A stretch of 64,000 bases of DNA, from the NCBI RefSeq assembly GCF_018119395.1, contig NZ_JAGPWD010000013.1, positions 43,735-107,734 of the forward strand, read 5' to 3'. The position numbers and the translations under genes are program-made. This stretch comes from Massilia sp. ZL223 (lineage in GTDB: Bacteria; Pseudomonadota; Gammaproteobacteria; Burkholderiales; Burkholderiaceae_D). The notes beneath the pieces were generated by a model that was not told the origin of the DNA, searched no databases, and worked only from the letters and a program-made list of their open reading frames with translations. This document shows, one piece after another, positions 36,700 through 45,319 of the stretch. Each line of letters opens with the position of its first letter. The stretch's first letter is position 1.

Positions 36700-37029
36700 T
36701 CAGGCTTTCTTGTTGGGCACCAGCTGGCGCAGGATGGCGTCGGCGATGCCGAAGGCGCGCTGTCCGGCCAGGTGGCCGGCCAGCAGGTCGTCGGCCATGT
36801 CCTGCATGTCCTGGTTGACGCGGTCCTTGAACACGCTGTCCTCGCCGGCCATTTCGCGGGTCGAGGAGCGCATCTGCTTGAGCATGTTGGACACGAAGAA
36901 GCGCTCGAACTCGACCGAGGCCTTGGTTGCCTTGGCAACATATGCCGGGTCGGGCTGGTCGGCGGCGGGCGCCACCGGCGCCGCGTCCTTCGGGTTCAGG
37001 GGAATGGGCTGTTGTCCGTCGATGCGCAT
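36700..37029 (-). CDS. flgJ: FlgJ-type rod-binding protein, without muramidase domain
   Basis: Protein of only 109 residues corresponding to the N-terminal rod-capping domain of FlgJ (FERFFVSNMLKQMRSSTRE, then DMADDLLAGHLAGQRAFGIADAIL). Enterobacterial FlgJ is about 310 residues and has a C-terminal glucosaminidase domain, absent here. A separate gene at 43842-44603 encodes that enzyme. The ATG overlaps the flgI stop by four bases. It caps the growing rod in the periplasm. Confidence 0.9.
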   Translation of the reverse strand: MRIDGQQPIPLNPKDAAPVAPAADQPDPAYVAKATKASVEFERFFVSNMLKQMRSSTREMAGEDSVFKDRVNQDMQDMADDLLAGHLAGQRAFGIADAILRQLVPNKKA

Positions 37030-38159
37030 CAGATCACCACCAGTTCGCCTTCGATCGCGCCTGCCTGGTCCAGGGCTTGCAGGATCGCCATGATGTCGTC
37101 GGGCGAGGCGCCCAGGCTGTTGACCACGTCGATGATGGTCTGCAGCTTGGCGCCGGCCGGCCAGCGGAACATCTGGCCCGAGCCCTGGTCGACGGAGAGT
37201 TTGGATTCCGGGGTCACGGCGGTCTGGCCGCGCGACAAGGGGCCCGGCTGGGACACGCGCGAGCTTTCCGAAATGATCACCTTGAGCGAGCCGTGGGTGA
37301 CGGCGGCGGCTTTCACGCGCAGGCCGTCGGCGATGACCACGGTGCCGGTGCGCGAGTTGAACACGACCTTCGGCACTTCGACGCCGGCATCGATCGGCAA
37401 ATTGTTCAGCTTGGCCATGAAGGCCACGCGCTCGGTCGGATTTTCCGGCGCGATGACTTCCACGCTGGTGCCGTCGGCGGTGGTGGCGATCGGGCCGTAC
37501 TTCTTGTTGATCGCCTCGACCACGTTGGTGGCGGTCTCGAAATGCGGCTGGCGCAGGCGCAGCATGATTTGCGGGCGGGTCGCGAAGTCGGTCGCGATCT
37601 CGCGCTCGATCATGGCGCCGTTCGGGATGCGGCCGGTGGTCGGGGTGTTGACGGTGACCGACGAGCCGCTTTTCCCCGTGGCGTTCAGGCCGCCGACCAC
37701 CAGGTTGCCCTGGGCCAGCGCATAGACTTCGTTGTCGGCCGCGCGCAGCTGCGTCAGCAGCAGGGTGCCGCCGCGCAGGCTCTTGGCGTCGCCCAGCGAG
37801 GAGACGGTGACGTCGATCGCCTGGCCGCGGCGGTAGCCCGGCGGGAACACGGCCGAGACCATGACGGCGGCCACGTTCTTGTTCTTGGCGTCTTCGCCTT
37901 CCGGCAGCTTGACGCCGAACTGCTTGAGCATGTTGACCACGGACTGGCTGGCGTACTTGACCTGGGTCGAGTCGCCGCTGCCGTTCAGGCCGACCACGAG
38001 GCCGTAGCCGACCAGCGGGTTTTCGCGCACGCCTTCGACGCTGACCAGGTTGCGCAGCGCCTGCGCGCCTTGTGCGGGGAGGGCTGCGGAGAAAGCGAAC
38101 GCCGCGATGATGCCAGCAAAGGCGCCGGAAATGCGGCCTGCGTTAAACAAGCGAATCAT
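37029..38159 (-). CDS. flgI: Flagellar P-ring protein FlgI
   Basis: Protein of 376 residues with a signal peptide (cleaved near residue 32, after AQGA), secreted by Sec to the periplasm. It builds the P ring, the bushing in the peptidoglycan. The mature start ([20 protein letters not shown]) and the [20 protein letters not shown] stretch are strongly typical. It lies 7 bases after flgH and overlaps flgJ by the ATGA arrangement. P-ring assembly in other species needs the FlgA chaperone, present at 43145. Confidence 0.96.
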   Translation of the reverse strand: MIRLFNAGRISGAFAGIIAAFAFSAALPAQGAQALRNLVSVEGVRENPLVGYGLVVGLNGSGDSTQVKYASQSVVNMLKQFGVKLPEGEDAKNKNVAAVMVSAVFPPGYRRGQAIDVTVSSLGDAKSLRGGTLLLTQLRAADNEVYALAQGNLVVGGLNATGKSGSSVTVNTPTTGRIPNGAMIEREIATDFATRPQIMLRLRQPHFETATNVVEAINKKYGPIATTADGTSVEVIAPENPTERVAFMAKLNNLPIDAGVEVPKVVFNSRTGTVVIADGLRVKAAAVTHGSLKVIISESSRVSQPGPLSRGQTAVTPESKLSVDQGSGQMFRWPAGAKLQTIIDVVNSLGASPDDIMAILQALDQAGAIEGELVVI

Positions 38160-38166
38160 GGCTTCC

Positions 38167-38823
38167 TTAGAAAGGCATCAGGGGGCTGGTGAAGAAACGG
38201 GTCAGCCAGCCCGGCGTGTTGGCGTCGGCAAGCGCGCCCTTGGCCGAGTAGGCGATGCGGGCGTTGGCCACGCGCAGCGAGGACACCTGGTTGTCGGCGT
38301 CGATGTCGGCGGCGCGCACATAGCCTTTCAGGCGCACGAATTCCTCGCCCTGGTTCAGGGTCAGGTTCTTTTCGCCGGCCACGCGCAGGAGGCCGTTCGG
38401 CAGCACTTCCTGCACGATCACGGTCAGTGCGCCGGACAGGGCGTTCTGCTGGGTGCTGGTGGCGTCGCCTTCGAAGCTGCGGTCGGCGGCGATGTCGATG
38501 CCGGTCTTGCCGAAGGTCTTGCCGAGGGCGCCGAGCGGGCTCACGCCGACCGAGGAGCCTTTGGAGAAGCTGGTCCCGGCGCGCTTGCTCGCCTGGGTGG
38601 TTTCCTGCAAGATAACAGTGACCGCGTCGCCCACGCGGTAGGCGCGGCTGTCCGAGGTCAGCGGCACGGCATCACCCGTGAACACGCCGCCGGACACGCC
38701 GCCACGCGACGCCATGCGCTGCATCGGCACCAGGTCGTCGTCGTTCGTCGTCGCCGCGACCGGTGCGCGCGATGCGCAGCCGGCCAGCAAGAAGGCGCAC
38801 AGCGCCGCAGTCAGGTATTTCAT
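38167..38823 (-). CDS. flgH: Flagellar L-ring lipoprotein FlgH
   Basis: Protein of 218 residues with a lipoprotein signal: lipobox LLAGC with the lipidated Cys at 16. It forms the L ring in the outer membrane. Family features include [20 protein letters not shown] and [20 protein letters not shown] with [14 protein letters not shown]. It directly follows flgG, with no gap after the flgG stop, and precedes flgI. Confidence 0.95.
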   Translation of the reverse strand: MKYLTAALCAFLLAGCASRAPVAATTNDDDLVPMQRMASRGGVSGGVFTGDAVPLTSDSRAYRVGDAVTVILQETTQASKRAGTSFSKGSSVGVSPLGALGKTFGKTGIDIAADRSFEGDATSTQQNALSGALTVIVQEVLPNGLLRVAGEKNLTLNQGEEFVRLKGYVRAADIDADNQVSSLRVANARIAYSAKGALADANTPGWLTRFFTSPLMPF

Positions 38824-39609
38824 TTAGCGTGCAGCCCCTGCGAGGTATTGCAGCATGTTGTCGGCCGCCGACAGCACCTTGGTGTTCATCTCGTAGGTGC
38901 GCTGGGCGGCGATCATGTCCACCATCTCTTCGACCACCTGGACGTTCGAGCCTTCCAGCGCGCCCTGCTTGAGCTTGCCGAAAGCGGCGTCGCCCGGACG
39001 GCCTTCGTTCGGGGTGCCGCTGGCCGCGGTTTCCTGGAACAGGTTGTCGCCCAGGGCCAGCAGGCCGGCCGGGTTGACGAAGGAGGTCAGGGTCAGCTGG
39101 CCGAGTTCGGTCGGTGCGGCCTGGCCCGGGATGGTGGCCGAGACCATGCCGTTTTCGCCGATGGTGATGGCGGTGGCGTTGGCCGGCACGGTGATCTGCG
39201 GCACCAGGGGCAGGCCCTGGGCGTTGGTCAGGGTGCCGTTGGCGTCGACCTGGAGCTGGCCGGCGCGGGTGTAGCCCGGCTCGCCGTTCGGACGGCGCAC
39301 CTGCAGGAAGCCGGCGCCGGAAATGGCGACGTCCAGCGGCTGGCTGGTGGTCTGCAGGTTACCGTTGGTGAACACCTTCTGGGTGCCGACCACGCGGGTG
39401 CCATTACCGAGCTGCACGCCGTTCGACACGGTGTTGTCGGCGTTCTGGGCGCCCGGCTGCGAGTCGACCTGGTAGAACAGGTCTTCGAACACGACGCGGT
39501 CGCGCTTGAAGCCGACGGTGTTGACGTTCGCCAGGTTGTTGGCGATCGCCTGCAGCTTGGCGTCTTGCGCCTGCACGCCGGTCTTGCTGATCCACATTGC
39601 TGGATTCAT
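38824..39609 (-). CDS. flgG: Flagellar distal rod protein FlgG
   Basis: Protein of 261 residues, the canonical FlgG length. It forms the distal rod that crosses the outer rings. The N-terminus (AMWISKTGVQAQDAKLQAIA with NNLANVNTVGFKRDRVVFED) and C-terminus (LEGSNVQVVEEMVDMIAAQR with TYEMNTKVLSAADNML) are diagnostic. It is exported by the flagellar system without a signal peptide. It lies 32 bases after flgF and abuts flgH. Confidence 0.96.
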   Translation of the reverse strand: MNPAMWISKTGVQAQDAKLQAIANNLANVNTVGFKRDRVVFEDLFYQVDSQPGAQNADNTVSNGVQLGNGTRVVGTQKVFTNGNLQTTSQPLDVAISGAGFLQVRRPNGEPGYTRAGQLQVDANGTLTNAQGLPLVPQITVPANATAITIGENGMVSATIPGQAAPTELGQLTLTSFVNPAGLLALGDNLFQETAASGTPNEGRPGDAAFGKLKQGALEGSNVQVVEEMVDMIAAQRTYEMNTKVLSAADNMLQYLAGAAR

Positions 39610-39641
39610 GCTTGCTCCCTTATTAATTCAGTAGGACGGAC

Positions 39642-40367
39642 TTAGCCGCCGATGAGGCGGTTACCCGCTTCGTTCATGCTGTCGCTGGCCTTGAACAGCT
39701 TCATCTGCATCTCGAAAGAACGGTTCAGGCTCATCACCGCCACCATCTCTTCGACCGCCGACACGTTGCTGCCTTCCAGCGCGCGGCCGCGCACGGAGAC
39801 ATTTGGGTCGGCCGGCAGCGGGTCGCCGCCGCGCGAGACAATCAGGCCCGCCTCGTTCTTGGTCAGTTCGGCCCCCTCCGCGCTCACCAGGCGCAGGCGG
39901 TCCACCACTTGCATCGTGGTGCCGCCTTCCGGCATCACCGAGATCGTGCCGTCGACGGCGATGTCGACCGCGGTGTGCGGGGGCAGGGTGATCTGCCCGC
40001 CTTCGCCCAGCAGCGGACGGCCCTGCACCGACAGCGCGCCGGTGGCGTCGATGTCGATGGCGCCGGCGCGGGTATAGGCTTCGCCCTCGCCCCACTGCAC
40101 GGCCAGGTAGCCGTTGCCGTTGATGGCCACGTCGAGCGAGCGGCCGGTCTCGCGCACCGCGCCGGCGCGGGTCGAGACGGCGTCCGCTTCCATCGTGGAC
40201 AGGTGCACGTCGTCGTAGCCGACGCCTTTCAGGCCCAGCTGCGAAGCCAGCTCGATGTTGGCGCGGAAGCCCGGCGTGTCGGCGTTGGCGAGGTTGTTGG
40301 CGCGCACCTGCTGGGCGCGCATCGTACGCTCGGCGCCGCTGACGGCGGTGAAGATCAGTTTGTCCAT
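39642..40367 (-). CDS. flgF: Flagellar proximal rod protein FlgF
   Basis: Protein of 241 residues, typical of FlgF. It starts MDKLIFTAVSGAERTMRAQQ with the NNLANADTPGFRANIE rod motif and ends with ALEGSNVSAVEEMVAVMSLN and RSFEMQMKLFKASD. It is part of the proximal rod and is exported by the flagellar system. It follows flgE by 16 bases. The sequence is distinct from FlgG, with a shorter middle. Confidence 0.94.
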   Translation of the reverse strand: MDKLIFTAVSGAERTMRAQQVRANNLANADTPGFRANIELASQLGLKGVGYDDVHLSTMEADAVSTRAGAVRETGRSLDVAINGNGYLAVQWGEGEAYTRAGAIDIDATGALSVQGRPLLGEGGQITLPPHTAVDIAVDGTISVMPEGGTTMQVVDRLRLVSAEGAELTKNEAGLIVSRGGDPLPADPNVSVRGRALEGSNVSAVEEMVAVMSLNRSFEMQMKLFKASDSMNEAGNRLIGG

Positions 40368-40383
40368 GCGCTTCTTTGCTCGC

Positions 40384-41574
40384 TTACAGCGCCTGCATCA
40401 GGGCTTGCATCATCTGGTTCTCGGCGGTGATGACCTTCGAGTTCGCCTGGTAGTTACGCTGCGAGGTCATCAGGCCCACCAGTTCCGAGGTGATGTCCAC
40501 GTTCGAGCCTTCCAGGGTGCCCTTGGACAGCTTGCCTGCCAGGCCCACGCCCGGGGTGCTGTACAGCGGCGCGCCGGAGGAATTGTTGGCGACCCAGGCG
40601 GTGTCGCTGATCGAGGCCAGCGCGCCTTCGTCCGGGAAGGTGGCGATCGCCAGGGTGCCGACCACCTGCTGCTGTTCGTTGCTGTACTTGGCGACGACCG
40701 AGCCGTCTTCGGCCAGTTCCACGCCCACGAAGCTGCCCGAGGCATAGCCGTCGCTGCGGTTGGTGGTGGTGGTGGCTTCGCCGGCGAACATGGTGGTGCC
40801 GTCGTATTCGATGTCGAAGGCGATCGGGTTGGCGCCGTTGGTCGGGGTCAGGGTCAGGGCCTGGGTGGTGCCGGCCGGCAGCTGGCCGGTGGCGCTGAAG
40901 GTCAGGGCCTTGGTGGTGCCGGTCGGGGCGCCGCCGTCGAAGGCGTAGTGCACGTTGACGGTGTTGGCCGGCGCGGCGGCCTTGACGAAGTACTGCGACA
41001 CGGTGTGCTGGGTGCCGAGCGAGTCGAACACCACCGACTGCTTGACCATGTTGTAGCTGGACGGGTTGGTGGCGTCGAACGGGGTCACGGTCGGGACTTG
41101 CCAGTCGGCCGACAGGTTGCCGACGTAGGACACTTCGGTGCTGGCCACGGCCGGGATCTGGCCGGTCGGGATCTGGACGTCGCCCATGGTGCCGAGCACG
41201 CCGCCCACGGTCTTGCCGTAGCCCTGGACCTTCTTGCCGGTGGCGTCGACCAGGAAGCCTTCCTTGTCGGCTGCGAAGATGCCGACGCGGGTGTAGTTCA
41301 TCACGCCCTGGGCGTCGCGGGTGGTGAAGAAGCCGCGGCCCTGGATCGCGGCGTCCATGCCGCGGCCGGTGGTTTGCAGGCTGCCGTTCTGGCCGATGTT
41401 CTGGGTCAGCGAGGACACCTCGACGCCGTTGGCCTGCTCGCCGGCGTAGACCGACGAGAAGTTGGCGCGGCTGGCCTTGAAGCCGTAGGTGCCGGCGTTG
41501 GCGATGTTGTTGGAGACCGCTTCCAGCTGCTCGTTGATGGCCTGGATGCCGGAGAGGGCGATATTGAAGCTCAT
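40384..41574 (-). CDS. flgE: Flagellar hook protein FlgE
   Basis: Protein of 396 residues, a typical FlgE length (E. coli 402). It forms the hook. The start (MSFNIALSGIQAINEQLEAV, then SNNIANAGTYGFKASRANFS) and end (LEGSNVDITSELVGLMTSQR, then NYQANSKVITAENQMMQ) are diagnostic, and the central region has the FlgE beta domain. It follows flgD by 23 bases. Hook length should be set by the FliK encoded at 48440-49624. Confidence 0.96.
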   Translation of the reverse strand: MSFNIALSGIQAINEQLEAVSNNIANAGTYGFKASRANFSSVYAGEQANGVEVSSLTQNIGQNGSLQTTGRGMDAAIQGRGFFTTRDAQGVMNYTRVGIFAADKEGFLVDATGKKVQGYGKTVGGVLGTMGDVQIPTGQIPAVASTEVSYVGNLSADWQVPTVTPFDATNPSSYNMVKQSVVFDSLGTQHTVSQYFVKAAAPANTVNVHYAFDGGAPTGTTKALTFSATGQLPAGTTQALTLTPTNGANPIAFDIEYDGTTMFAGEATTTTNRSDGYASGSFVGVELAEDGSVVAKYSNEQQQVVGTLAIATFPDEGALASISDTAWVANNSSGAPLYSTPGVGLAGKLSKGTLEGSNVDITSELVGLMTSQRNYQANSKVITAENQMMQALMQAL

Positions 41575-41597
41575 GGGGAATCCTTTTCGTTGTCCGC

Positions 41598-42299
41598 TTA
41601 GTTGTCGGAATGTGCCGCCACCTGGGCAGACGGCTTGCCTTTGAAACCAGTGATCATCGCGGGATCGACGTCGCCGATGCCGGCCACCTGCAGCAGGATG
41701 CCGCCCGCGGACATGCGCACGCTGTCCAGGCGGCCGGTGATCTCCACGGCCGGCTTGGTGCCGTCCGAGGCTTCCGCCGAAATGCTGTAGTTGCCCGGCG
41801 CCAGGCCCAGCGCGACCGGGTCGATGGTGAAGGCTTGCGCGCCGCTGGCGTGGGCCGGCAGTTCGATGCGGTGCTGCTGGCCGTCGACGCCGGTCAGGAC
41901 GACGTGGCTCAGGCTGCTGATCCCGCCCAGCTGGATGCTGCCGGAAATCTTGTCTTCGCCCAGGCGCACGCGGCTGGCCGAGACCGACACCTCGGAACCG
42001 ACCTGGCCGCCCATGGCCAGGGTCTGCAGGCTTTGCAGCATGCTGGCGCTGGCGCTGGTGGTCTGGGCCAGGTTCTGCAGGGCCTCGGTCTGGGACAGCT
42101 GCGACAGCTGGTTGACGAACTGGCTCGGATCGGACGGGGCCAGCGGGTCCTGGTTGCGGATCTGCGCGACCAGCAGCTTGGTGAACATGTCCTTGTTCTC
42201 GCTGACCTCGACGCTGGTCTTGACCTTGTCGCTGGCCTGGGTGTTGTTGTTGAACCCGAAGGCGTTGGCGCCGTTGGTGGTATTGGTGGTCGTGGCCAT
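41598..42299 (-). CDS. flgD: Hook-capping / hook assembly protein FlgD
   Basis: Protein of 233 residues. FlgD caps the growing hook and is then discarded. The N-terminal region DMFTKLLVAQIRNQDPLAPS followed by DPSQFVNQLSQLSQTEALQN is the family hallmark, and a FlgD Ig-like/tudor-type C-terminal part follows. The start lies two bases after the flgC stop. Confidence 0.95.
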   Translation of the reverse strand: MATTTNTTNGANAFGFNNNTQASDKVKTSVEVSENKDMFTKLLVAQIRNQDPLAPSDPSQFVNQLSQLSQTEALQNLAQTTSASASMLQSLQTLAMGGQVGSEVSVSASRVRLGEDKISGSIQLGGISSLSHVVLTGVDGQQHRIELPAHASGAQAFTIDPVALGLAPGNYSISAEASDGTKPAVEITGRLDSVRMSAGGILLQVAGIGDVDPAMITGFKGKPSAQVAAHSDN

Positions 42300-42301
42300 G
42301 A

Positions 42302-42706
42302 TCAGCTCTCGCCCAGCTTGAGCAGCGAGGCCTGCATTGACTTGATGCGGCTCATCACTTCGACATTGGTCTCGAAGGCGCGCGAGGCGGCCATCATGTC
42401 CGCCATCTCGGCCACTTCGTTGACGTTGGCATAGAACACATTGCCGTCGGCGTCGGCCAGGGGATTGTCCGGCTCGTGCATCTTGCGCAGCGGCTCGGCC
42501 GACTGCACCACGTCCAGCACCTGGACGCGCGCCACGCCTTCCTCGCCGACCATGGCCGCGAACACCGGCTTGCGCGCACGGTAGGCCTCGGTCTCGGAGC
42601 CGGCGACGGCGTTGGCGTTGGCCAGGTTGCTGGCGATCGTGTTAAGGCGCACGGTCTGGGCGGCCATGGCCGAACCGGCGATGTTGGAGATATCCTTGAA
42701 ACCCAT
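42302..42706 (-). CDS. flgC: Flagellar basal-body rod protein FlgC
   Basis: Protein of 134 residues, the standard size. It is a proximal rod component. It has a rod motif near the start (VRLNTIASNLANANAVAGSE) and the C-terminal YANVNEVAEMADMMAASRAF, then ETNVEVMSRIKSMQASLLKL, as in other FlgC proteins. It lies 14 bases after flgB and 2 before flgD. Confidence 0.95.
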   Translation of the reverse strand: MGFKDISNIAGSAMAAQTVRLNTIASNLANANAVAGSETEAYRARKPVFAAMVGEEGVARVQVLDVVQSAEPLRKMHEPDNPLADADGNVFYANVNEVAEMADMMAASRAFETNVEVMSRIKSMQASLLKLGES

Positions 42707-42720
42707 GATGCGTATCCTGT

Positions 42721-43080
42721 TTATTGGCCGTCGATGGCCTTGGCCAGGCCGCGCAGCTTCATGTTGATGAAGGTGAGGCTGGTCTGGAAATCGGATGCGT
42801 TCTGCGAAAACGCGGCCTGCTCGACGCCGATCTCGACGCTGTTGCCGTCGGCGCTGGGGTGGAAGGGCACGCGGTACAGCGGACCGTCTTCCGACAGGGT
42901 CGGCTCGCCGGCTTCCTGGTCGATGCGCTCCTGCAGTGCCTGGGCGAAGTCGATGTCGCGCGCGGTGTAGCCGGGCGTGCTTTCGTTGGCGATGTTCGAG
43001 GCCAGCACGCGGGTACGTTCCGCGCGCAGCTGCAGCGCGTCGGCGTGCACCCCGAGGGCGTCTTTGAAATTAATCGTCAT
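42721..43080 (-). CDS. flgB: Flagellar basal-body rod protein FlgB
   Basis: Protein of 119 residues and the first gene of the flgB-L operon. It forms the part of the rod nearest the MS ring. The rod motif appears as LASNIANESTPGYTARDIDF. The C-terminus (NASDFQTSLTFINMKLRGLA) matches the usual FlgB end. It diverges from flgA, with 64 bases between the two starts, so the two promoters share a small region. Confidence 0.94.
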   Translation of the reverse strand: MTINFKDALGVHADALQLRAERTRVLASNIANESTPGYTARDIDFAQALQERIDQEAGEPTLSEDGPLYRVPFHPSADGNSVEIGVEQAAFSQNASDFQTSLTFINMKLRGLAKAIDGQ

Positions 43081-43144
43081 GGCGATCCTTCGTCGGAATA
43101 CTGCAGTGATTTACAATGTGATTTTTCGCAGGACACATTTTCTA
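43081..43144. promoter_or_regulatory. Divergent flgB/flgA promoter region
   Basis: A 64-base A+T-richer spacer. On the plus strand TTCGTC (43089-43094), 17 bases and TACAAT (43112-43117) could drive flgA. No sigma-54 (GG-N10-GC) or sigma-28 consensus is visible on either strand. Confidence 0.4.
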
Positions 43145-43855
43145 ATGATTGCTTTCCATAGGGCAACCCTAATCATTGTAACCTGTCTTTTGTGCGCCAC
43201 AACCGTGTATGCACAAACAATTACTGGTGAGATAGAGCAGGCTGCCCGTATACAATTAGACAAGCTCGCCGCGGCCAACGGCCTCGCCGACCCCGACTAC
43301 GAGCTGTCGGTGGTGAGCAGCCGTCCCGCGCCGCCCTGCGCCGGCCCGGTCGAGGTCGAGGCGCTCGATACCCGCCAGCCGGCCCGCATGCGCTTCGTCG
43401 CCCGCTGTGCCGCAGGCAAGGGCTGGCGCCACGATTTCGTGGTGCGCGCCCGCATCTCGGCCCAGGTGGCGGTCACCGCCGCCCAGGTCGGTCCCAACCA
43501 GCCCCTCACCGACGCCGACATCACGCTCGAGAAGCGCGACATCACCAATATCCCGGACGCCGTCGGCGACACTTCCCGGATCCTCGGCCAGAGCACCCGG
43601 CGCAGCCTGCGCCCCGGCGAGATCCTGCGCGCCAGCCAGCTGACGGCGCCGATCGTGGTCAAGCGCGGCGACCAGGTCATCATGGTGGCGCGTTACGAGG
43701 GAATCGAAGTCAGCATGGCGGGGGAGGCGCTCGACGCCGGCGCCCGCGGCGCCGTGGTAAGGGTGCGCAATGCGGCCTCCGGCCAGGTGGTGCGCATGCG
43801 CGTCAGCGGCGCCGGCACGGTCGAGCCGGTCGACCTTCCCGTCAGTCGCCGCTGA
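43145..43855 (+). CDS. flgA: Flagellar P-ring assembly chaperone FlgA
   Basis: Protein of 236 residues with a signal peptide (cleaved near VYAQ, residue 24). FlgA works in the periplasm to help FlgI assemble into the P ring. The C-terminal SAF-type domain is seen in QPLTDADITLEKRDITNIPD and RSLRPGEILRASQLTAPIVV with VKRGDQVIMVARYEG. The ATG at 43145 was chosen because it begins the signal peptide; open frame upstream is antisense to flgB. It is the only plus-strand gene in this part of the cluster, and its 3' end overlaps the convergent glucosaminidase gene by 14 bases. Confidence 0.93.
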   Translation: MIAFHRATLIIVTCLLCATTVYAQTITGEIEQAARIQLDKLAAANGLADPDYELSVVSSRPAPPCAGPVEVEALDTRQPARMRFVARCAAGKGWRHDFVVRARISAQVAVTAAQVGPNQPLTDADITLEKRDITNIPDAVGDTSRILGQSTRRSLRPGEILRASQLTAPIVVKRGDQVIMVARYEGIEVSMAGEALDAGARGAVVRVRNAASGQVVRMRVSGAGTVEPVDLPVSRR

Positions 43856-44603
43856 GTTCTTGAAGCTTGCTGGCCAGGCGGGTCAGCTTGGCCGCATAGG
43901 CGGGATCGGTGGCATAGCCGCCGCGCGCCAGGCCCTGGGCGAAGGCACGGGCATCGTTGCCCACGCCCAGCGCGCCGCGGTAGCGCGGATTGTCGATCAG
44001 CATCTGGGCATAGTCGCGGAAGGCGCTGGCGCCGTCCGGATAGGCGCGGAAACGCTCGCGGGTCTTGATCGCGGCGCCGTTCACATACTCGGTGGTGGCG
44101 GAATCGGTCACCGCGCCGTCCCAGCCGTTGCCGGCCTTGATGCCGAACAGGTTGTGGCTGGAGGCGCCATTGGCGGTGCGCAGCGGACGCTGGCCCCAGC
44201 CCGATTCCAGCGCGGCATGGGCCGACACCAGTTCCGGCGCCACGCCCAGCTGATCCGCCGCTTCGCGCGCCCAGGGGGCGATACTTTCCAAAAACGCACG
44301 CTGCTGGGGCGATTCCAGGGCCGCGCCGCCCATCGGCACGACGCCTTCGACCTCGCCCGACTCTTCCGCCCCCATGATCAGGCCATTGGCGCGCGCACGC
44401 AGCAGGGCGCCTTCGGCGCTCAGCGCGCTCGCGCCGCTGTCACTGCCGCCGCCGTTCTGGATGTAAGCGGCCACTTCGCCCTGGACCTCGCTGAACATGG
44501 CGCCAAAGCCACTGCCGGCGCCGCCCATGGGCGCGGTCGGACGGGTGGCGCTGGTCGGGGCCAGCGGCTCGACGCGGGTGGACAGGAAATCAGCGGGGCG
44601 CAT
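43842..44603 (-). CDS. Stand-alone flagellar peptidoglycan hydrolase (FlgJ C-terminal glucosaminidase type)
   Basis: Protein of 253 residues. Residues about 100-250 match the glucosaminidase/muramidase domain of FlgJ, with the catalytic Glu at 133 (AHAALESGWGQRPL) and SSHNLFGIKAGNGWDGAVTD and TTEYVNGAAIKTRERFRAYP following. The first 100 residues are low-complexity and not the rod-binding domain. It has no Sec signal peptide, so it is presumably exported by the flagellar system or carried by the rod. It would open the cell wall for the rod, a job fused to FlgJ in enterobacteria but separate here. It overlaps flgN by 14 bases and flgA convergently. Confidence 0.88.
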   Translation of the reverse strand: MRPADFLSTRVEPLAPTSATRPTAPMGGAGSGFGAMFSEVQGEVAAYIQNGGGSDSGASALSAEGALLRARANGLIMGAEESGEVEGVVPMGGAALESPQQRAFLESIAPWAREAADQLGVAPELVSAHAALESGWGQRPLRTANGASSHNLFGIKAGNGWDGAVTDSATTEYVNGAAIKTRERFRAYPDGASAFRDYAQMLIDNPRYRGALGVGNDARAFAQGLARGGYATDPAYAAKLTRLASKLQELSGD

Positions 44604-45018
44604 AAATGGCTTCCTCGCCGTGCAGCACGCGCTGCATCACGGAATATTGCTCGGCCAGCAAGCTGGCGTTGCGGGTGGTGGCTTGCTTGCAGGCGGTGAC
44701 GATGGTTTCCAGCTCTTGCCAGGCCGCCTGGGCCTGGGCGCGCGCGCCCGCTTCCAGGGTGGCGAAGAACTGGTCCATGCCGCCTTCGGGCCCGAACAGG
44801 GCGCGCACCAGCGACACGCGCTGCTGTCGGCGCGCTTCCATGGCGTCGAGCAGGGGCGTCAGCTGCTCCGCCAGCGTAGTCAGCTCGGCCGTACGATGGC
44901 GCACGGCGGCTTCGAACTGGCGTTCCAGCAGGCCGTGCACCGCGGCGCCGTCCTGCACGTCCAGGTGCACGCCGTCGAGCAGCAGGGCGTTGGCCTGCTG
45001 GCGGGTCAGCTTCGCCAT
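44590..45018 (-). CDS. flgN: FlgN-family export chaperone
   Basis: Protein of 142 residues, predicted almost wholly helical, as expected for FlgN, the cytoplasmic chaperone of FlgK and FlgL. FlgN proteins are poorly conserved. The pattern seen here is an N-terminal helix, LAEQLTPLLDAMEARRQQRV, and a C-terminal helix ending LLAEQYSVMQRVLHGEEAIY. The position right after flgM (one base) is the strongest support, because flgM-flgN pairs are near universal. The lateral-system equivalent is lfgN. Confidence 0.82.
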   Translation of the reverse strand: MAKLTRQQANALLLDGVHLDVQDGAAVHGLLERQFEAAVRHRTAELTTLAEQLTPLLDAMEARRQQRVSLVRALFGPEGGMDQFFATLEAGARAQAQAAWQELETIVTACKQATTRNASLLAEQYSVMQRVLHGEEAIYAPR

Positions 45019-45019
45019 C

Positions 45020-45283
45020 TCAGCGGCCTCCGTGGAATTTCTGGATCAGGCCGGCCAGGCGCGCCGGATCGAAAGGCAGCTCGCCGCGCGCCAGCTGGTC
45101 GCGCAGTTCGGCCACGCGGGCGGCGTCGAAGTCCGGCATCGCTTTCATGGCTTCGGCGGCAGGCTTCAGCACTTCCGACTGCAGGGCGGCGCCGGGAGCG
45201 GCCGGCGCTTCGGTCTCGATGGGAACACTGACGCGCTGGGTGCCCATCGTGACGGTCGTGACGGACGAGCCGGTGACTTTCAT
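45020..45283 (-). CDS. flgM: Anti-sigma-28 factor FlgM
   Basis: Protein of 87 residues. FlgM binds FliA until the hook is complete, then leaves through the export channel. The C-terminal half (FDAARVAELRDQLARGELPF, then DPARLAGLIQKFHGGR) shows the family's sigma-binding helices with the usual VA-LR--I--G-Y--D pattern. The ATG at 45283 is preferred over one at 45316 because a GAGGTA ribosome site precedes it. It is in the same presumed transcript as fliA, four genes downstream of it. Confidence 0.88.
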   Translation of the reverse strand: MKVTGSSVTTVTMGTQRVSVPIETEAPAAPGAALQSEVLKPAAEAMKAMPDFDAARVAELRDQLARGELPFDPARLAGLIQKFHGGR

Positions 45284-45319
45284 GCGGTTACCTCGGGTTT
45301 TCGATTGGATCGTCATGGT

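Noticed and set aside
43081..43144. Sigma-54 promoter for the flgB operon
   Set aside because: No GG-N10-GC element is found on either strand in the spacer.
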